DNA of 12,780 bases from Acidobacteriota bacterium (GCA_021779695.1 JAJYAE010000104.1:1-12780), one strand, 5' to 3'; shown: positions 1 through 7,094, counted from the first letter of the stretch. The notes: generated by a model not told the origin, from the letters alone. Numbers and translations are program-made.

Positions 1-915
1 CAGGTGGGAGATAGTTTTGAGCTGGTGCTCGTCGATGACGGCTCCAGTGACCGCACCTACAAGCTGCTGGAAGAGATTGCCGCGGTGGACAGCCGCGTGC
101 TCGTCGTCAAGCTGCGCCGCAACTTTGGCCAGACCTCCGCGCTGGCAGCCGGCTTTGACCACGCCTCAGGCGATTTTATCTTCGCCATGGATGGCGATCT
201 GCAGCACGACCCGAACGAGATTCCCAACTTCATTGAGAAGCTGGAAGAGGGATACGACGTCGTCTCCGGCTGGCGCAAGGAGCGCATTGACAACTTCGTG
301 ATGCGGCGCATTCCGTCGCGCTGCGCCAACTGGCTGATGGCCAAGCTTTCCGGCGTGGACATCCACGACTTCGGCACCACCTTCAAGGGCTATCGCCGCG
401 AGGTCATCACCAACATCCCGCTCTATGGAGAGATGCATCGCTTCATCCCGGCGCTGGCCAGCTGGTACGGTGCGTCCATCTGCGAGATTCCGATCAAGAA
501 CGTGAACCGCGAGCGCGGCAAGAGCCACTACGGCATCGGCCGCACCTTCCGCGTCTTCTTTGATCTGCTCACGATTCGCTTCCTGCTCAAGTACATGACC
601 CGCCCGCTGCACTTCTTCGGCACCTTCGGCGCGCTGGGCATCCTCATCGGTAGCTTTGTCTCCGCTGCGCTGCTCGGTTTAAAGGTCATCCATCCAGGCC
701 AGAACGTGATGGATCAGCATGCGCCGCTCTTCGTCATCGCCGGTGTGCTCATCGTCGCGGGCATCCAGATGCTGGCCATTGGCCTGCTTGGCGAGTTGCA
801 GGTGCGCCACTACTACACCACGCAGCATCGCGCGCCCTATGCGATTGATCGCCTCGTGCGTCTGCGCGCTCCGGAAGAGCCGAGCCTCCTCTCGGGTGGC
901 AAGGACGGCTTCTGA
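1..915 (+). CDS. Family 2 glycosyltransferase, DPM1/GtrB/ArnC type (5' end missing)
   Basis: The reading frame is open from the first base, so the true start lies upstream; the GTG at position 4 is probably internal. Numbering from that GTG, the visible part (303 codons) shows GT-A fold motifs: VDDGSSD (about residues 10-16), the DxD-like AMDGDLQHDP (61-70) that binds the metal and nucleotide sugar, GWRKER (89-94), and the GTTFKGY...GEMHRFIPALA block (124-152) typical of polyprenyl-phosphate glycosyltransferases. Two hydrophobic segments near 204-226 and 241-266 would anchor the C-terminal part in the inner membrane. Only the beta strand and P-loop-like start of the family (about 30-40 residues) are missing. 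Known members transfer a sugar from a nucleotide donor to undecaprenyl phosphate, or modify lipid-linked glycans. The exact sugar cannot be read from the sequence. The gene ends in a strong terminator, so it is not co-transcribed with the next gene. Confidence 0.9.
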   Translation, partial: QVGDSFELVLVDDGSSDRTYKLLEEIAAVDSRVLVVKLRRNFGQTSALAAGFDHASGDFIFAMDGDLQHDPNEIPNFIEKLEEGYDVVSGWRKERIDNFVMRRIPSRCANWLMAKLSGVDIHDFGTTFKGYRREVITNIPLYGEMHRFIPALASWYGASICEIPIKNVNRERGKSHYGIGRTFRVFFDLLTIRFLLKYMTRPLHFFGTFGALGILIGSFVSAALLGLKVIHPGQNVMDQHAPLFVIAGVLIVAGIQMLAIGLLGELQVRHYYTTQHRAPYAIDRLVRLRAPEEPSLLSGGKDGF

Positions 916-942
916 AATCGCTTCAATCGAACCCGGTCTGAT

Positions 943-974
943 CAGGCCCCGCCCTCGAGCGGGGCTTGTTTTTT
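943..974 (+). terminator. Intrinsic terminator after the glycosyltransferase
   Basis: A 10-bp GC-rich stem (943-952 paired with 959-968, including one G-U pair) closes a 6-base loop CCTCGA. It is followed directly by a run of six T (969-974). The stem begins 27 bases after the stop codon of the glycosyltransferase. Stem strength and the T-tract make this a textbook Rho-independent terminator. It separates the glycosyltransferase from the oxidoreductase/sirtuin pair. Confidence 0.9.
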
Positions 975-1056
975 ACGCGCTGAGCAGCCTCCGTCCACTG
1001 ATGCACAATCGAAGTCCTTGCAGGAACCTGCCCTTCGGGTGCATTCTTGCCGTGTT

Positions 1057-2025
1057 ATGAAAGCCATCCAGATTGAAGCCACAGGCGGGCCAGAGGTGCT
1101 GCATCTGGTCGAGCTGCCTATCCCCGAGCCGGGCCCCGGGCAGGTGCTGATCCGCGTGGAAGCGGTCGGCGTCAACTTTATTGAAATTTACTTCCGCAAA
1201 GGCGTGTACAAGGCGACGATGCCGCTGATCCCCGGCAGCGAGGCTGCAGGCACCGTGGAGAAGCTCGGCCACGGCGTCACCGGTTTCGAAGAAGGCGACC
1301 TTGTGGCCTCCGTCAGCGTGCTGGGCAGTTATGCCGAATACGCGCTCGTGCCCGCGGCGCAGCTTATCAAAGTGCCGTCGCGCCTCACTCCGGAGCAGGC
1401 TGCCGCGGCGATGCTCCAGGGCATGACGGCACACTATCTCGCTTACTCCACCTATCCGCTCAAGGCCGGAGAAACCGCGCTGGTCCATGCAGCCGCTGGC
1501 GGCGTTGGCCTGCTGCTTACGCAGATGGCGTCGCGTCTCGGCGCGCGCGTCATTGCGACGGTCTCCACCAAAGAGAAGGCCGAACTGGCCCGCGAAGCCG
1601 GCGCGAAGGATGTGATTCTATACACCGAGCAGGACTTTGAAGTCGAAGTGAAGCGGCTCACCGGCGGCAAAGGCGTCGATGTGGTCTACGACTCCGTGGG
1701 GAAGACTACATTCGACAAAAGCCTCAGCTGTTTGCGGCCGCGCGGCCTGCTGGCGCTCTTTGGCGCCTCCAGCGGGCCGGTGCCGCTGTTTGATCTCATT
1801 CAGCTCAGCAGCAAGGGCTCGCTTTACATCACGAGGCCCACTCTGTGGCACTACGTGGCCACGCACGCTGAGCTCGAGTGGCGTGCAGGCAAGGTGCTGG
1901 ACTGGGCTGCGACCGGTGAGCTGAAGCTCCGCACCGAGCACATGTACCCGCTGGCGCAGGCCGCGCAAGCGCAGATCGATATGGAAGAGCGCAAGACGAC
2001 CGGCAAGATTTTGCTGGAGCCATAG
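1057..2025 (+). CDS. Quinone oxidoreductase-like NAD(P)H dehydrogenase (zeta-crystallin family, zinc-independent MDR)
   Basis: This 322-residue protein has the usual length of the quinone oxidoreductase (QOR) branch of medium-chain dehydrogenases/reductases. The ATG at 1057 gives the family-typical N-terminus MKAIQIEATGGPEVL; a TTG 13 codons upstream is in frame but would add a non-conserved extension. The GroES-like catalytic half contains NFIEIYFRKGVY (40-51) and IPGSEAAGTVEKLG (58-71). The Rossmann half carries AAAGGVG (145-151), the NADPH-binding signature of QOR, then KGVDVVYDSVG (205-215). The zinc-ligand cysteines of alcohol dehydrogenases are absent, as expected for this branch. Members reduce quinones or alpha,beta-unsaturated carbonyls with NADPH in the cytoplasm. 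The substrate here is unknown. The sirtuin gene follows 32 bp downstream on the same strand, so the two are probably co-transcribed. No strong Shine-Dalgarno precedes the chosen start. Confidence 0.92.
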   Translation: MKAIQIEATGGPEVLHLVELPIPEPGPGQVLIRVEAVGVNFIEIYFRKGVYKATMPLIPGSEAAGTVEKLGHGVTGFEEGDLVASVSVLGSYAEYALVPAAQLIKVPSRLTPEQAAAAMLQGMTAHYLAYSTYPLKAGETALVHAAAGGVGLLLTQMASRLGARVIATVSTKEKAELAREAGAKDVILYTEQDFEVEVKRLTGGKGVDVVYDSVGKTTFDKSLSCLRPRGLLALFGASSGPVPLFDLIQLSSKGSLYITRPTLWHYVATHAELEWRAGKVLDWAATGELKLRTEHMYPLAQAAQAQIDMEERKTTGKILLEP

Positions 2026-2057
2026 TCGCAACCCGTCTGAGACTCCCGAGGAGAGCG

Positions 2058-2777
2058 ATGGAGCGGATCAGCATCACGGCTGACGATCGCGTCTTTGTGC
2101 TGACCGGCGCGGGCATCAGCGCCGAAAGCGGCCTGCCGACATTTCGTGCGGAAGATGGCCTGTGGGCGGGCTATCGCGTCGAGGATGTCTGCACGCCCGA
2201 TGCGTGGCTGCGCAATCCAGCCGAGGTGTGGGCTTTCTACTCTTCGCGTCGCGCACAGGGAGCCAAAGCGCAGCCCAATCCTGCGCATCAGGCGCTGGCC
2301 GAGCTTGAAGCGCAGCTTGGCGAACGCTTCTTTCTCTGCACGCAGAATGTGGATGACTTGCATGAGCGCGCCGGGTCCGTGCGCCTGGTACACATGCACG
2401 GTGAGCTGGCCAAGTCACGCTGCGAGCGCGACTGCGGTCGCGGTCCGGTCGAGGATCACGCCATCTACGCCAGCCTCGCCGATGTGCCGCGCTGCCCGTG
2501 CGGCGGGCGCATGCGCCCGCACATCGTCTTCTTCGGAGAAATTCCGCTCGAAATGGACCGCATCCAGAACGAGATTGCGCATGCCTCAGTGATGCTGGTC
2601 GTCGGCACATCTGGCTCCGTTTATCCAGCAGCCAGCTTCGTTCACTGGGCGCACCAGCGCGGCGCGCGCACTGTGTACATCGGCCCGGAGACGCCATTGA
2701 ATGCCTCTGCCTTCACGCAAGTGGTTGAAGGCAAGGCTGGCCAGGTCATGCCCGGCCTCTTTGTCATCCACCGCTGA
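2058..2777 (+). CDS. cobB: Class III sirtuin, NAD-dependent protein lysine deacylase
   Basis: The 239-residue protein has the full bacterial sirtuin core. It shows GAGIS and ESGLPTFR (17-30) for NAD binding, TQNVD (95-99), catalytic His114 in VHMHGE, a zinc site C122-x3-C126...C146-x-C148, and GTSGSVYPAASF (183-194). FYSSRR (60-65) places Tyr61 and Arg64 at the Y-x-x-R positions that in SIRT5 and E. coli CobB contact succinyl/malonyl groups. Desuccinylase or demalonylase activity is therefore likely in addition to deacetylation. The reaction uses NAD and releases nicotinamide and O-acyl-ADP-ribose. The ATG is preceded by GAGGAG at 2048-2053. It follows the oxidoreductase gene by 32 bp. Its 3' end converges on the TonB receptor gene with 31 bp between stop codons, and I see no obvious hairpin there. 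The symbol is assigned by family resemblance. Confidence 0.93.
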   Translation: MERISITADDRVFVLTGAGISAESGLPTFRAEDGLWAGYRVEDVCTPDAWLRNPAEVWAFYSSRRAQGAKAQPNPAHQALAELEAQLGERFFLCTQNVDDLHERAGSVRLVHMHGELAKSRCERDCGRGPVEDHAIYASLADVPRCPCGGRMRPHIVFFGEIPLEMDRIQNEIAHASVMLVVGTSGSVYPAASFVHWAHQRGARTVYIGPETPLNASAFTQVVEGKAGQVMPGLFVIHR

Positions 2778-2808
2778 CCTTGCCTGCCATTTTCAGTGCG
2801 CAGTCGCT

Positions 2809-5103
2809 TCAGAAATGAAATCGATAACGCACCTCCGCATCAATCATGCGCGGATCATTGAAGTGGAATCCGCCGACCGTGATGGAGTTGTCCATCAACA
2901 CGCGGTGATTCGTGACATTGAGAACGCTGGCTGAGACCTTCCAGTTTTCGCCCAGGCTTCGGCCGGCAGAGACGTCGAAGGTGGTGTGCGCGGGCAGCTT
3001 GGGGCCGTTGTATGGACCTTCATGGGCGCCGGCCAGCCCATTCGTGAAGCCAGAGCCATAGTAGACATTTGACGCAAACCACGTATGCAGGGGCAGGTTT
3101 GCAGTAAACCCGGTATTGAGCGTATTGCGCTGATCGTGATCCACCTCGACGTAGTCTGGCCCGAGTGCGCATGAGGGATCGGTTGGAATGCTGCAAGTGA
3201 ATCCGCCGATGATGTTGCCGCGCTGCTGCGCAATCTGGTTGGAGTAGGTGAGATAGAACTGTTCAAAGCGCCAGAGTTGCGGTGAATGCAGGGTCATCTC
3301 CCAGGCGCGCACCAGGGCGCCATCCACCGCGATGGGAAAAAACATATTGGATTCGCCCAGGCTCGAGTGGTCGAGAAAGTTGTTGATGCGGTTCTTGAAG
3401 GTGTCCACGTCCAGCATCCAGCCCCGGTAGGGAATCGCGAGGCCGAACTGATGTTCCTCATCGCGCTCTGAGGGAAGTGGCGTGAATGTGTTCTCGCCGC
3501 CAGGTAAGCGACTCGCGTAATTGAGCACGGAACCTGAAACAGTCTGGATGGGTGCTGGTTGAAAGGTATGACCGTAGAAGCCGCGCAGCATCCAGTTCAG
3601 GCGGGGAATCCGCACCGTTGCGCCAATGCGGGGGTAAATGGCCGTTTCATTCAGCTCCGCGCGATAAATGGAAAAGCGCTCTCCGCCAAGCAGCGTCACA
3701 TATTGTCCGAGCCGGAGGTGGTCGCCAACATAGAACTCGAGGAGACCTGCACCGGCATTACCGGGCGTGTTGGGTTCAGAGGGTGCGCTGCCATCGTTGA
3801 TCTGCACGCCGAAGAGATCAGCCTCGCGCTGGTAAAAGGAGTAAAGGCCTCCGGAGAAGCTATTCCACCCCGCATCGAAACGCGCATCCGCCTGTGCGCC
3901 CGCGTAGTTGGACCGCTGATGCCAGGTTGTGGCCACCGGATAATCGGTTGAGGGTGAATCGTAATTGGCCTCGTTAAAGTGATAGAAGGGTGCGGCGGAG
4001 ATGGTTGCTGAGGACGAGAGCGTATGGACCCAGTTTGCGATCACAAAAGCATCACGCTCGGTCTGCCCATCTCGCAAGCCCCACGAGCAGTAGTAGCCCG
4101 ACGTGCACTCATAGTCCGTCTTGCTTGGATCAAACGGCACCTGAAAGAAGTCCTGGCGGTACTGTCCATCAAGGCGAAGCTGATCCTTCGCGGTCTGGTT
4201 GCGGAGAAGCGAGACAAACCCGCCTTCAGAGTTCGTTGCATCGTGATTGATGCTGACCACGGGCGTCTCCAGGCCATAATTCGAGCGCGAGCCGGTGAGG
4301 CTTGCATACCACGCTGTGCGTGCGGTGTGGTTGCCGAGTGCCAGCTGCGTTTGTCCGCTGTAAAGTGTCCCGCCATACAGCATCAGCTCTCCGCTGCGGT
4401 TCATCTCAAAGCCATTACGAGGCAGCACGTTGAACATGCCGTAGGTGCGATCGCCAAGATCTGCATCGTTGCTGCCCCGCAGGATCTCCATGGAGTCAAT
4501 ATCTTTCGGATCGATCTGCGGGCCGAGATTCGAGGCGATCTTTGTATTGGGAATGGAGACTCCATCAATCAGCCAGCTGGTTTGATGGCCGCCTCGAATA
4601 TGGAGCATATCGTGCGACGTGTAAGCGCCGGGAACAAAGTCGCTAATCATTTCCGTGCCCAGAGTGCGGTCCGCGCCGGGTGTCTGGTCAATCTGCTCGC
4701 GGGTGACGAGGGTTGTGGGCGTGACGGTGTCCGTTGCGACCGTTGCGACCTGGGCCTGCACAACGACGCTTTGTGTGGTCGAGGCAAGCTCGAGCGGAAT
4801 GTGCAGAATCGGATTGGTTCCGGAGGCAACTGCGAGGGTCTCTTCGAAATCCGCAAAGCCCACGGATGTTACGCGCATCCGGTAAATACCGATGGGAACA
4901 TGCGGCAGCGAAAACTCACCCTGCACATTTGTCCGCGCCCGAAGGATGAATTCGGATCCGGCAGCTTGAAGAGTAATGGAGGCATCCGCAATGGGGCGAT
5001 GTTCAGGATCGTGGACCACGCCCTGGAGCGTAGCAAAGACCGTGCCCCATGCCGCAGTCGATATTGAAAACAGAAAAATCAAAGTGAGACGAATACTACG
5101 CAT
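2809..5103 (-). CDS. TonB-dependent outer-membrane receptor with N-terminal carboxypeptidase-regulatory-like domain
   Basis: Start chosen at the ATG ending at 5103, because a Sec signal peptide (MRSIRLTLIFLFSISTAAWG) follows directly; an in-frame TTG at 5118 would add five residues. In the 764-residue product, residues about 25-110 form a carboxypeptidase-regulatory-like beta-sandwich (ATLQGVVHDPEHRP...GEFSLPHVPIGIYRMRV). Residues about 125-235 form the plug, including IRGGHQTSWLIDGVSIPN and EILRGSNDADLGDRTYG, and the rest is a beta-barrel ending in an aromatic residue (VRYRFHF) as outer-membrane proteins do. Two cysteine pairs (333/339 and 637/645) lie in barrel parts that are probably extracellular loops. 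The plug contains HDMLHIRGGH (164-173), rich in His and Met. The protein would import a ligand across the outer membrane using TonB-ExbB-ExbD energy; the ligand is unknown. Its closest neighbour upstream is a small exported Cys/His/Met protein, which suggests metal uptake, but carbohydrate or other ligands are possible. No separate TonB box was recognised. Confidence 0.88.
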   Translation of the reverse strand: MRSIRLTLIFLFSISTAAWGTVFATLQGVVHDPEHRPIADASITLQAAGSEFILRARTNVQGEFSLPHVPIGIYRMRVTSVGFADFEETLAVASGTNPILHIPLELASTTQSVVVQAQVATVATDTVTPTTLVTREQIDQTPGADRTLGTEMISDFVPGAYTSHDMLHIRGGHQTSWLIDGVSIPNTKIASNLGPQIDPKDIDSMEILRGSNDADLGDRTYGMFNVLPRNGFEMNRSGELMLYGGTLYSGQTQLALGNHTARTAWYASLTGSRSNYGLETPVVSINHDATNSEGGFVSLLRNQTAKDQLRLDGQYRQDFFQVPFDPSKTDYECTSGYYCSWGLRDGQTERDAFVIANWVHTLSSSATISAAPFYHFNEANYDSPSTDYPVATTWHQRSNYAGAQADARFDAGWNSFSGGLYSFYQREADLFGVQINDGSAPSEPNTPGNAGAGLLEFYVGDHLRLGQYVTLLGGERFSIYRAELNETAIYPRIGATVRIPRLNWMLRGFYGHTFQPAPIQTVSGSVLNYASRLPGGENTFTPLPSERDEEHQFGLAIPYRGWMLDVDTFKNRINNFLDHSSLGESNMFFPIAVDGALVRAWEMTLHSPQLWRFEQFYLTYSNQIAQQRGNIIGGFTCSIPTDPSCALGPDYVEVDHDQRNTLNTGFTANLPLHTWFASNVYYGSGFTNGLAGAHEGPYNGPKLPAHTTFDVSAGRSLGENWKVSASVLNVTNHRVLMDNSITVGGFHFNDPRMIDAEVRYRFHF

Positions 5104-5124
5104 GGAGACCCCGAACAAACTTGC

Positions 5125-5137
5125 AGGTGCGTCACCT
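5125..5137 (-). promoter_or_regulatory. Small perfect hairpin in the receptor leader
   Basis: AGGTG and CACCT are separated by three bases, giving a perfect 5-bp stem 21 bases upstream of the receptor ATG on the minus strand. It could affect translation initiation or be a protein site. It is short and may be chance. Confidence 0.3.
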
Positions 5138-5158
5138 CGCGCAGCACATGCTTAAGTC

Positions 5159-5180
5159 AGGCTTCCCTGAACAGGAGCCT
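5159..5180 (-). promoter_or_regulatory. Stem-loop between the small exported-protein gene and the receptor gene
   Basis: AGGCT-CC pairs with GG-AGCCT around a 7-base loop, with one bulged base. It lies in the 137-base gap between the two minus-strand genes. No T-run follows on the minus strand, so it is not an intrinsic terminator. It could be an mRNA processing or attenuation structure that sets different expression of the two genes. The evidence is only the base pairing. Confidence 0.35.
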
Positions 5181-5240
5181 GCAATGGGCAGAGCTGGTGT
5201 AGTGTCGCGCCAGATTGACAAAAGTGCGCGAATCTATGGA

Positions 5241-5630
5241 CTAGTGAGATTCGGCTTGTGGGGGGCTACGGCCGCGTTGGCGTCTGCCAGCTTGACTCTC
5301 TGCAAAAGAACCCGCGCGTTCTGCGGGCTGCCCCAGCACTGTGTCGAAGGCGAGTGCATCCGGCGTTGAGGTCAAAGCAGATTGCGGGTTGACGGTTGCC
5401 GGCCAATGCTGCGGGTAGAGTGGGCAATGATCCGGCAAAGTCCAGGCTGGATCTTTGCTTTCTGAAGACTGGACCATTTGCGCGATCATCGCATCCGACA
5501 TCGCGCAGTGATGCGCGCCGGCACGTCGGCAACAGGCAGGAAGACGCGAGTCATCATCCGCCTGGAGAGTCGCCGTCAGCGGTCCCAGGCCAAACAACAG
5601 CATTAGCAACCATGCCAGTGCGCATCGCAT
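5241..5630 (-). CDS. Small exported Cys/His/Met-rich protein, function unknown
   Basis: The 129-residue product starts with a clear Sec signal peptide (MRCALAWLLMLLFGLGPLTA...LQA, cleavage expected near residue 24). The mature part opens with DDDSRLPACCRRAGAHHCAM, combining Cys33, Cys34, His40, His41 and Cys42, then methionines 44, 48 and 52 spaced four apart as on one helix face. A second Cys site, DHCPLYP (67-73), follows, and the C-terminus is basic and proline-containing (RRQRGRSPP). From memory, acidobacterial genomes carry a family with this order (LPACCRRxGxHHC, then CPxxP, then a basic RGPP-like tail), often near TonB receptors; this was not checked by search. Cys/His/Met grouping suits binding of copper or a similar metal, but no function is established. 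It precedes the receptor gene on the same strand by 137 bases, so co-expression is plausible. The overlapping plus-strand and other-frame ORFs lack these features. Confidence 0.72.
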   Translation of the reverse strand: MRCALAWLLMLLFGLGPLTATLQADDDSRLPACCRRAGAHHCAMSDAMIAQMVQSSESKDPAWTLPDHCPLYPQHWPATVNPQSALTSTPDALAFDTVLGQPAERAGSFAESQAGRRQRGRSPPQAESH

Positions 5631-5693
5631 CTCTCTTCGATGCTACATGAGGGAAAGCATTCGGAAAACGCATCTCCGCCCGTTTAATGTCCC

Positions 5694-5717
5694 GTATCAT
5701 TCGCGCTCAGGTATCAT
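5694..5717. repeat. Two direct GTATCAT repeats in the divergent hom / small-gene promoter region
   Basis: GTATCAT occurs at 5694-5700 and again at 5711-5717, start to start 17 bases, which puts the copies on roughly opposite or adjacent faces of the helix. A TTTAAT resembling a -10 element lies just upstream at 5683-5688, with only a poor -35 candidate (TTCGGA at 5660-5665). The region must hold promoters for both divergent genes. The repeats may be regulator half-sites. Confidence 0.35.
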
Positions 5718-5724
5718 CGTGATA
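5712..5724. promoter_or_regulatory. 13-bp perfect inverted repeat upstream of homoserine dehydrogenase
   Basis: TATCA-TCG-TGATA is a perfect inverted repeat with a 3-base centre, 33 bases before the hom ATG. It overlaps the second GTATCAT direct repeat. The position, in the only stretch shared by hom and the divergent small exported-protein gene, suits an operator. No regulator can be named. Confidence 0.4.
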
Positions 5725-5745
5725 TCGCAGGATTTCTCAAACTGT

Positions 5746-5753
5746 AAAAAGGA
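5746..5753 (+). promoter_or_regulatory. Ribosome binding site that supports the hom start
   Basis: The purine run AAAAAGGA ends four bases before the ATG at 5758. The in-frame ATG at 5647, which would give a 37-residue longer protein, has no comparable site and would add sequence outside the conserved family. Confidence 0.6.
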
Positions 5754-5757
5754 ATTG

Positions 5758-7059
5758 ATGGTGGCGGACAAGAAGGCTTCGCATTCTGCATCACATGCAG
5801 ACGTGCCAAAATCTCATCTGAAGCGTCCCTTGCGTATCGCGCTCTTCGGCTTCGGGACCGTGGGCAGTTCGGTCGCGCGGATTCTCGTCGAGTCCAAACC
5901 GGAGGGCCTGCTGCTCACGCACATCTTCAATCGCGGCGTTTCGCGCAAGCGCGTGGATTGGGTTCCCAGGGACGTGACCTGGGGCGAAGACGCGGATGCC
6001 GTGCTTGCATCCGATGCCGATGTTGTTGTGGAACTTGCCGGCGGTCTTGATCCTGCGGGCGAATGGGTGCGCCGCGCACTGGAGGCAGGCAAGAGCGTCG
6101 TCACTGCCAACAAGAAGCTGATTGCCTACCACGGGGTTGAACTGGAGCGGCTTGCAGCCTCGAAGGGCGGACATCTGAAATATGGCGCCGCAGTCGCCGG
6201 CGGCATCCCGGTTATTCCAGGCCTTGAGCAAGGACTCGCAGGGGATCGCATCCAACGCATTGAAGGCATTCTGAACGGCACCTGCAACTTCATTCTGAGC
6301 AAGATGGAGGGCGGAGCCGAGTACGCCGCTGTGCTGCAAGAAGCACAGGCCAAAGGCTATGCGGAGGCCGACCCGACCGAGGATGTTGGCGGCTTTGATG
6401 CACGCGCGAAGCTCGCCATTCTGATGCGCCTCGCAATGCGTGTCATCGTGCACCCAGAGGAGATTGTGCCGAAGCCCATCACCGCCGTGAGCGCAGTGGA
6501 CTTCAGCTATGCACGCGACCTGAGCTGTACCATTCGCCAGGTGGCGCGTGCCGAGGAGACGGGCGGCGAGGTTGCGGCGACGGTGGGACCGATGCTCGTG
6601 GATCTGCGCTCGCCGCTCGCGTGGTCACGCGGCACGGAGAATATGGTGATTCTCACGGGGCACTACGGCGGCGATGTGGTCTTTTCGGGTCATGGGGCAG
6701 GCGGGCATCCAACAGCCGTGGCCGTGGTCAGCGACCTTCTGGCGCTTGCGCATGGTTCGCGGCGAGTCGAGATTCCATCGGTTCCCGCCAAGATTGGCGC
6801 CGAGTTCGAACTGCCGCACTACATTCGCTTTCTCGTAAAGGATCGTCCCGGCATCGTCGCGGAGATTACAGGTGCGCTTGCGCGGGAGGCCATCAATATT
6901 CGGGCGATTGTGCAAAAGCCGGGTTACCCTGCTGCCGCGCTGCCTTTTGTGGTGACAGTTGAGCCGTGCAAGTCTTCCGCATTGAGGCGCGCGCTGACAG
7001 AAATCGGCAAGATGGATTGCCTGCTCGAGCAGCCGCTGGATCTGCAGATGCTTGAGTAA
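5758..7059 (+). CDS. hom: Homoserine dehydrogenase with C-terminal ACT domain
   Basis: Catalyses NAD(P)H-dependent reduction of L-aspartate 4-semialdehyde to L-homoserine, the branch point to threonine and methionine, in the cytoplasm. The 433-residue form from ATG 5758 matches the usual size of the monofunctional ACT-containing type. The Rossmann motif GFGTVG is at 31-36, VVTANKK at 114-120, KYGAAVAGGIPV at 141-152 and GILNGTCNFIL at 170-180. The family signature AKGYAEADPTEDVGGFDARAK spans 198-218 and holds the substrate-binding and catalytic acidic and lysine residues. An ACT domain (about 354-430, HYIRFLVKDRPGIVAEI onward) is the expected site for threonine feedback control. About 20 residues of His/Ser/Lys-rich sequence precede the core. 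A small putative zinc protein follows after 41 bases, probably in the same transcript. There is no aspartokinase or threonine synthase gene next to it in the window. Confidence 0.95.
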   Translation: MVADKKASHSASHADVPKSHLKRPLRIALFGFGTVGSSVARILVESKPEGLLLTHIFNRGVSRKRVDWVPRDVTWGEDADAVLASDADVVVELAGGLDPAGEWVRRALEAGKSVVTANKKLIAYHGVELERLAASKGGHLKYGAAVAGGIPVIPGLEQGLAGDRIQRIEGILNGTCNFILSKMEGGAEYAAVLQEAQAKGYAEADPTEDVGGFDARAKLAILMRLAMRVIVHPEEIVPKPITAVSAVDFSYARDLSCTIRQVARAEETGGEVAATVGPMLVDLRSPLAWSRGTENMVILTGHYGGDVVFSGHGAGGHPTAVAVVSDLLALAHGSRRVEIPSVPAKIGAEFELPHYIRFLVKDRPGIVAEITGALAREAINIRAIVQKPGYPAAALPFVVTVEPCKSSALRRALTEIGKMDCLLEQPLDLQMLE

Positions 7060-7088
7060 GAGGAAAGAAGTTTGTCAGAGGACGTTCT

Positions 7089-7094
7089 GGAGGT
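7089..7094 (+). promoter_or_regulatory. Near-consensus Shine-Dalgarno that fixes a GTG start
   Basis: GGAGGT sits six bases before the GTG at 7101. It is the best ribosome binding site in the window and is strong evidence that the short ORF behind it is translated. Confidence 0.8.

Noticed and set aside
2778..2808. Bidirectional terminator between the convergent sirtuin and receptor genes
   Set aside because: The 31-base gap shows no convincing stem followed by a T-run in either direction.
4024..5067. 347-codon open frame antisense to the TonB receptor gene
   Set aside because: It lies fully inside the receptor gene on the other strand, has no recognisable domain, and is explained by low stop-codon frequency opposite a GC-rich gene.
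5119..5240. Cobalamin riboswitch before the TonB receptor
   Set aside because: A TonB receptor leader is a natural place for one, but no B12-box consensus was found on the minus strand and the gap is shorter than a typical cobalamin riboswitch.
5396..5650. Plus-strand ORF opposite the small exported-protein gene
   Set aside because: It has no signal peptide, motif or ribosome site; the minus-strand frame has a signal peptide and a structured Cys/His pattern.
5647..5757. Longer form of homoserine dehydrogenase starting at 5647
   Set aside because: The extra 37 residues are not family-like and run through the repeats expected to be promoter or operator. The start at 5758 has a ribosome site and gives the usual length.
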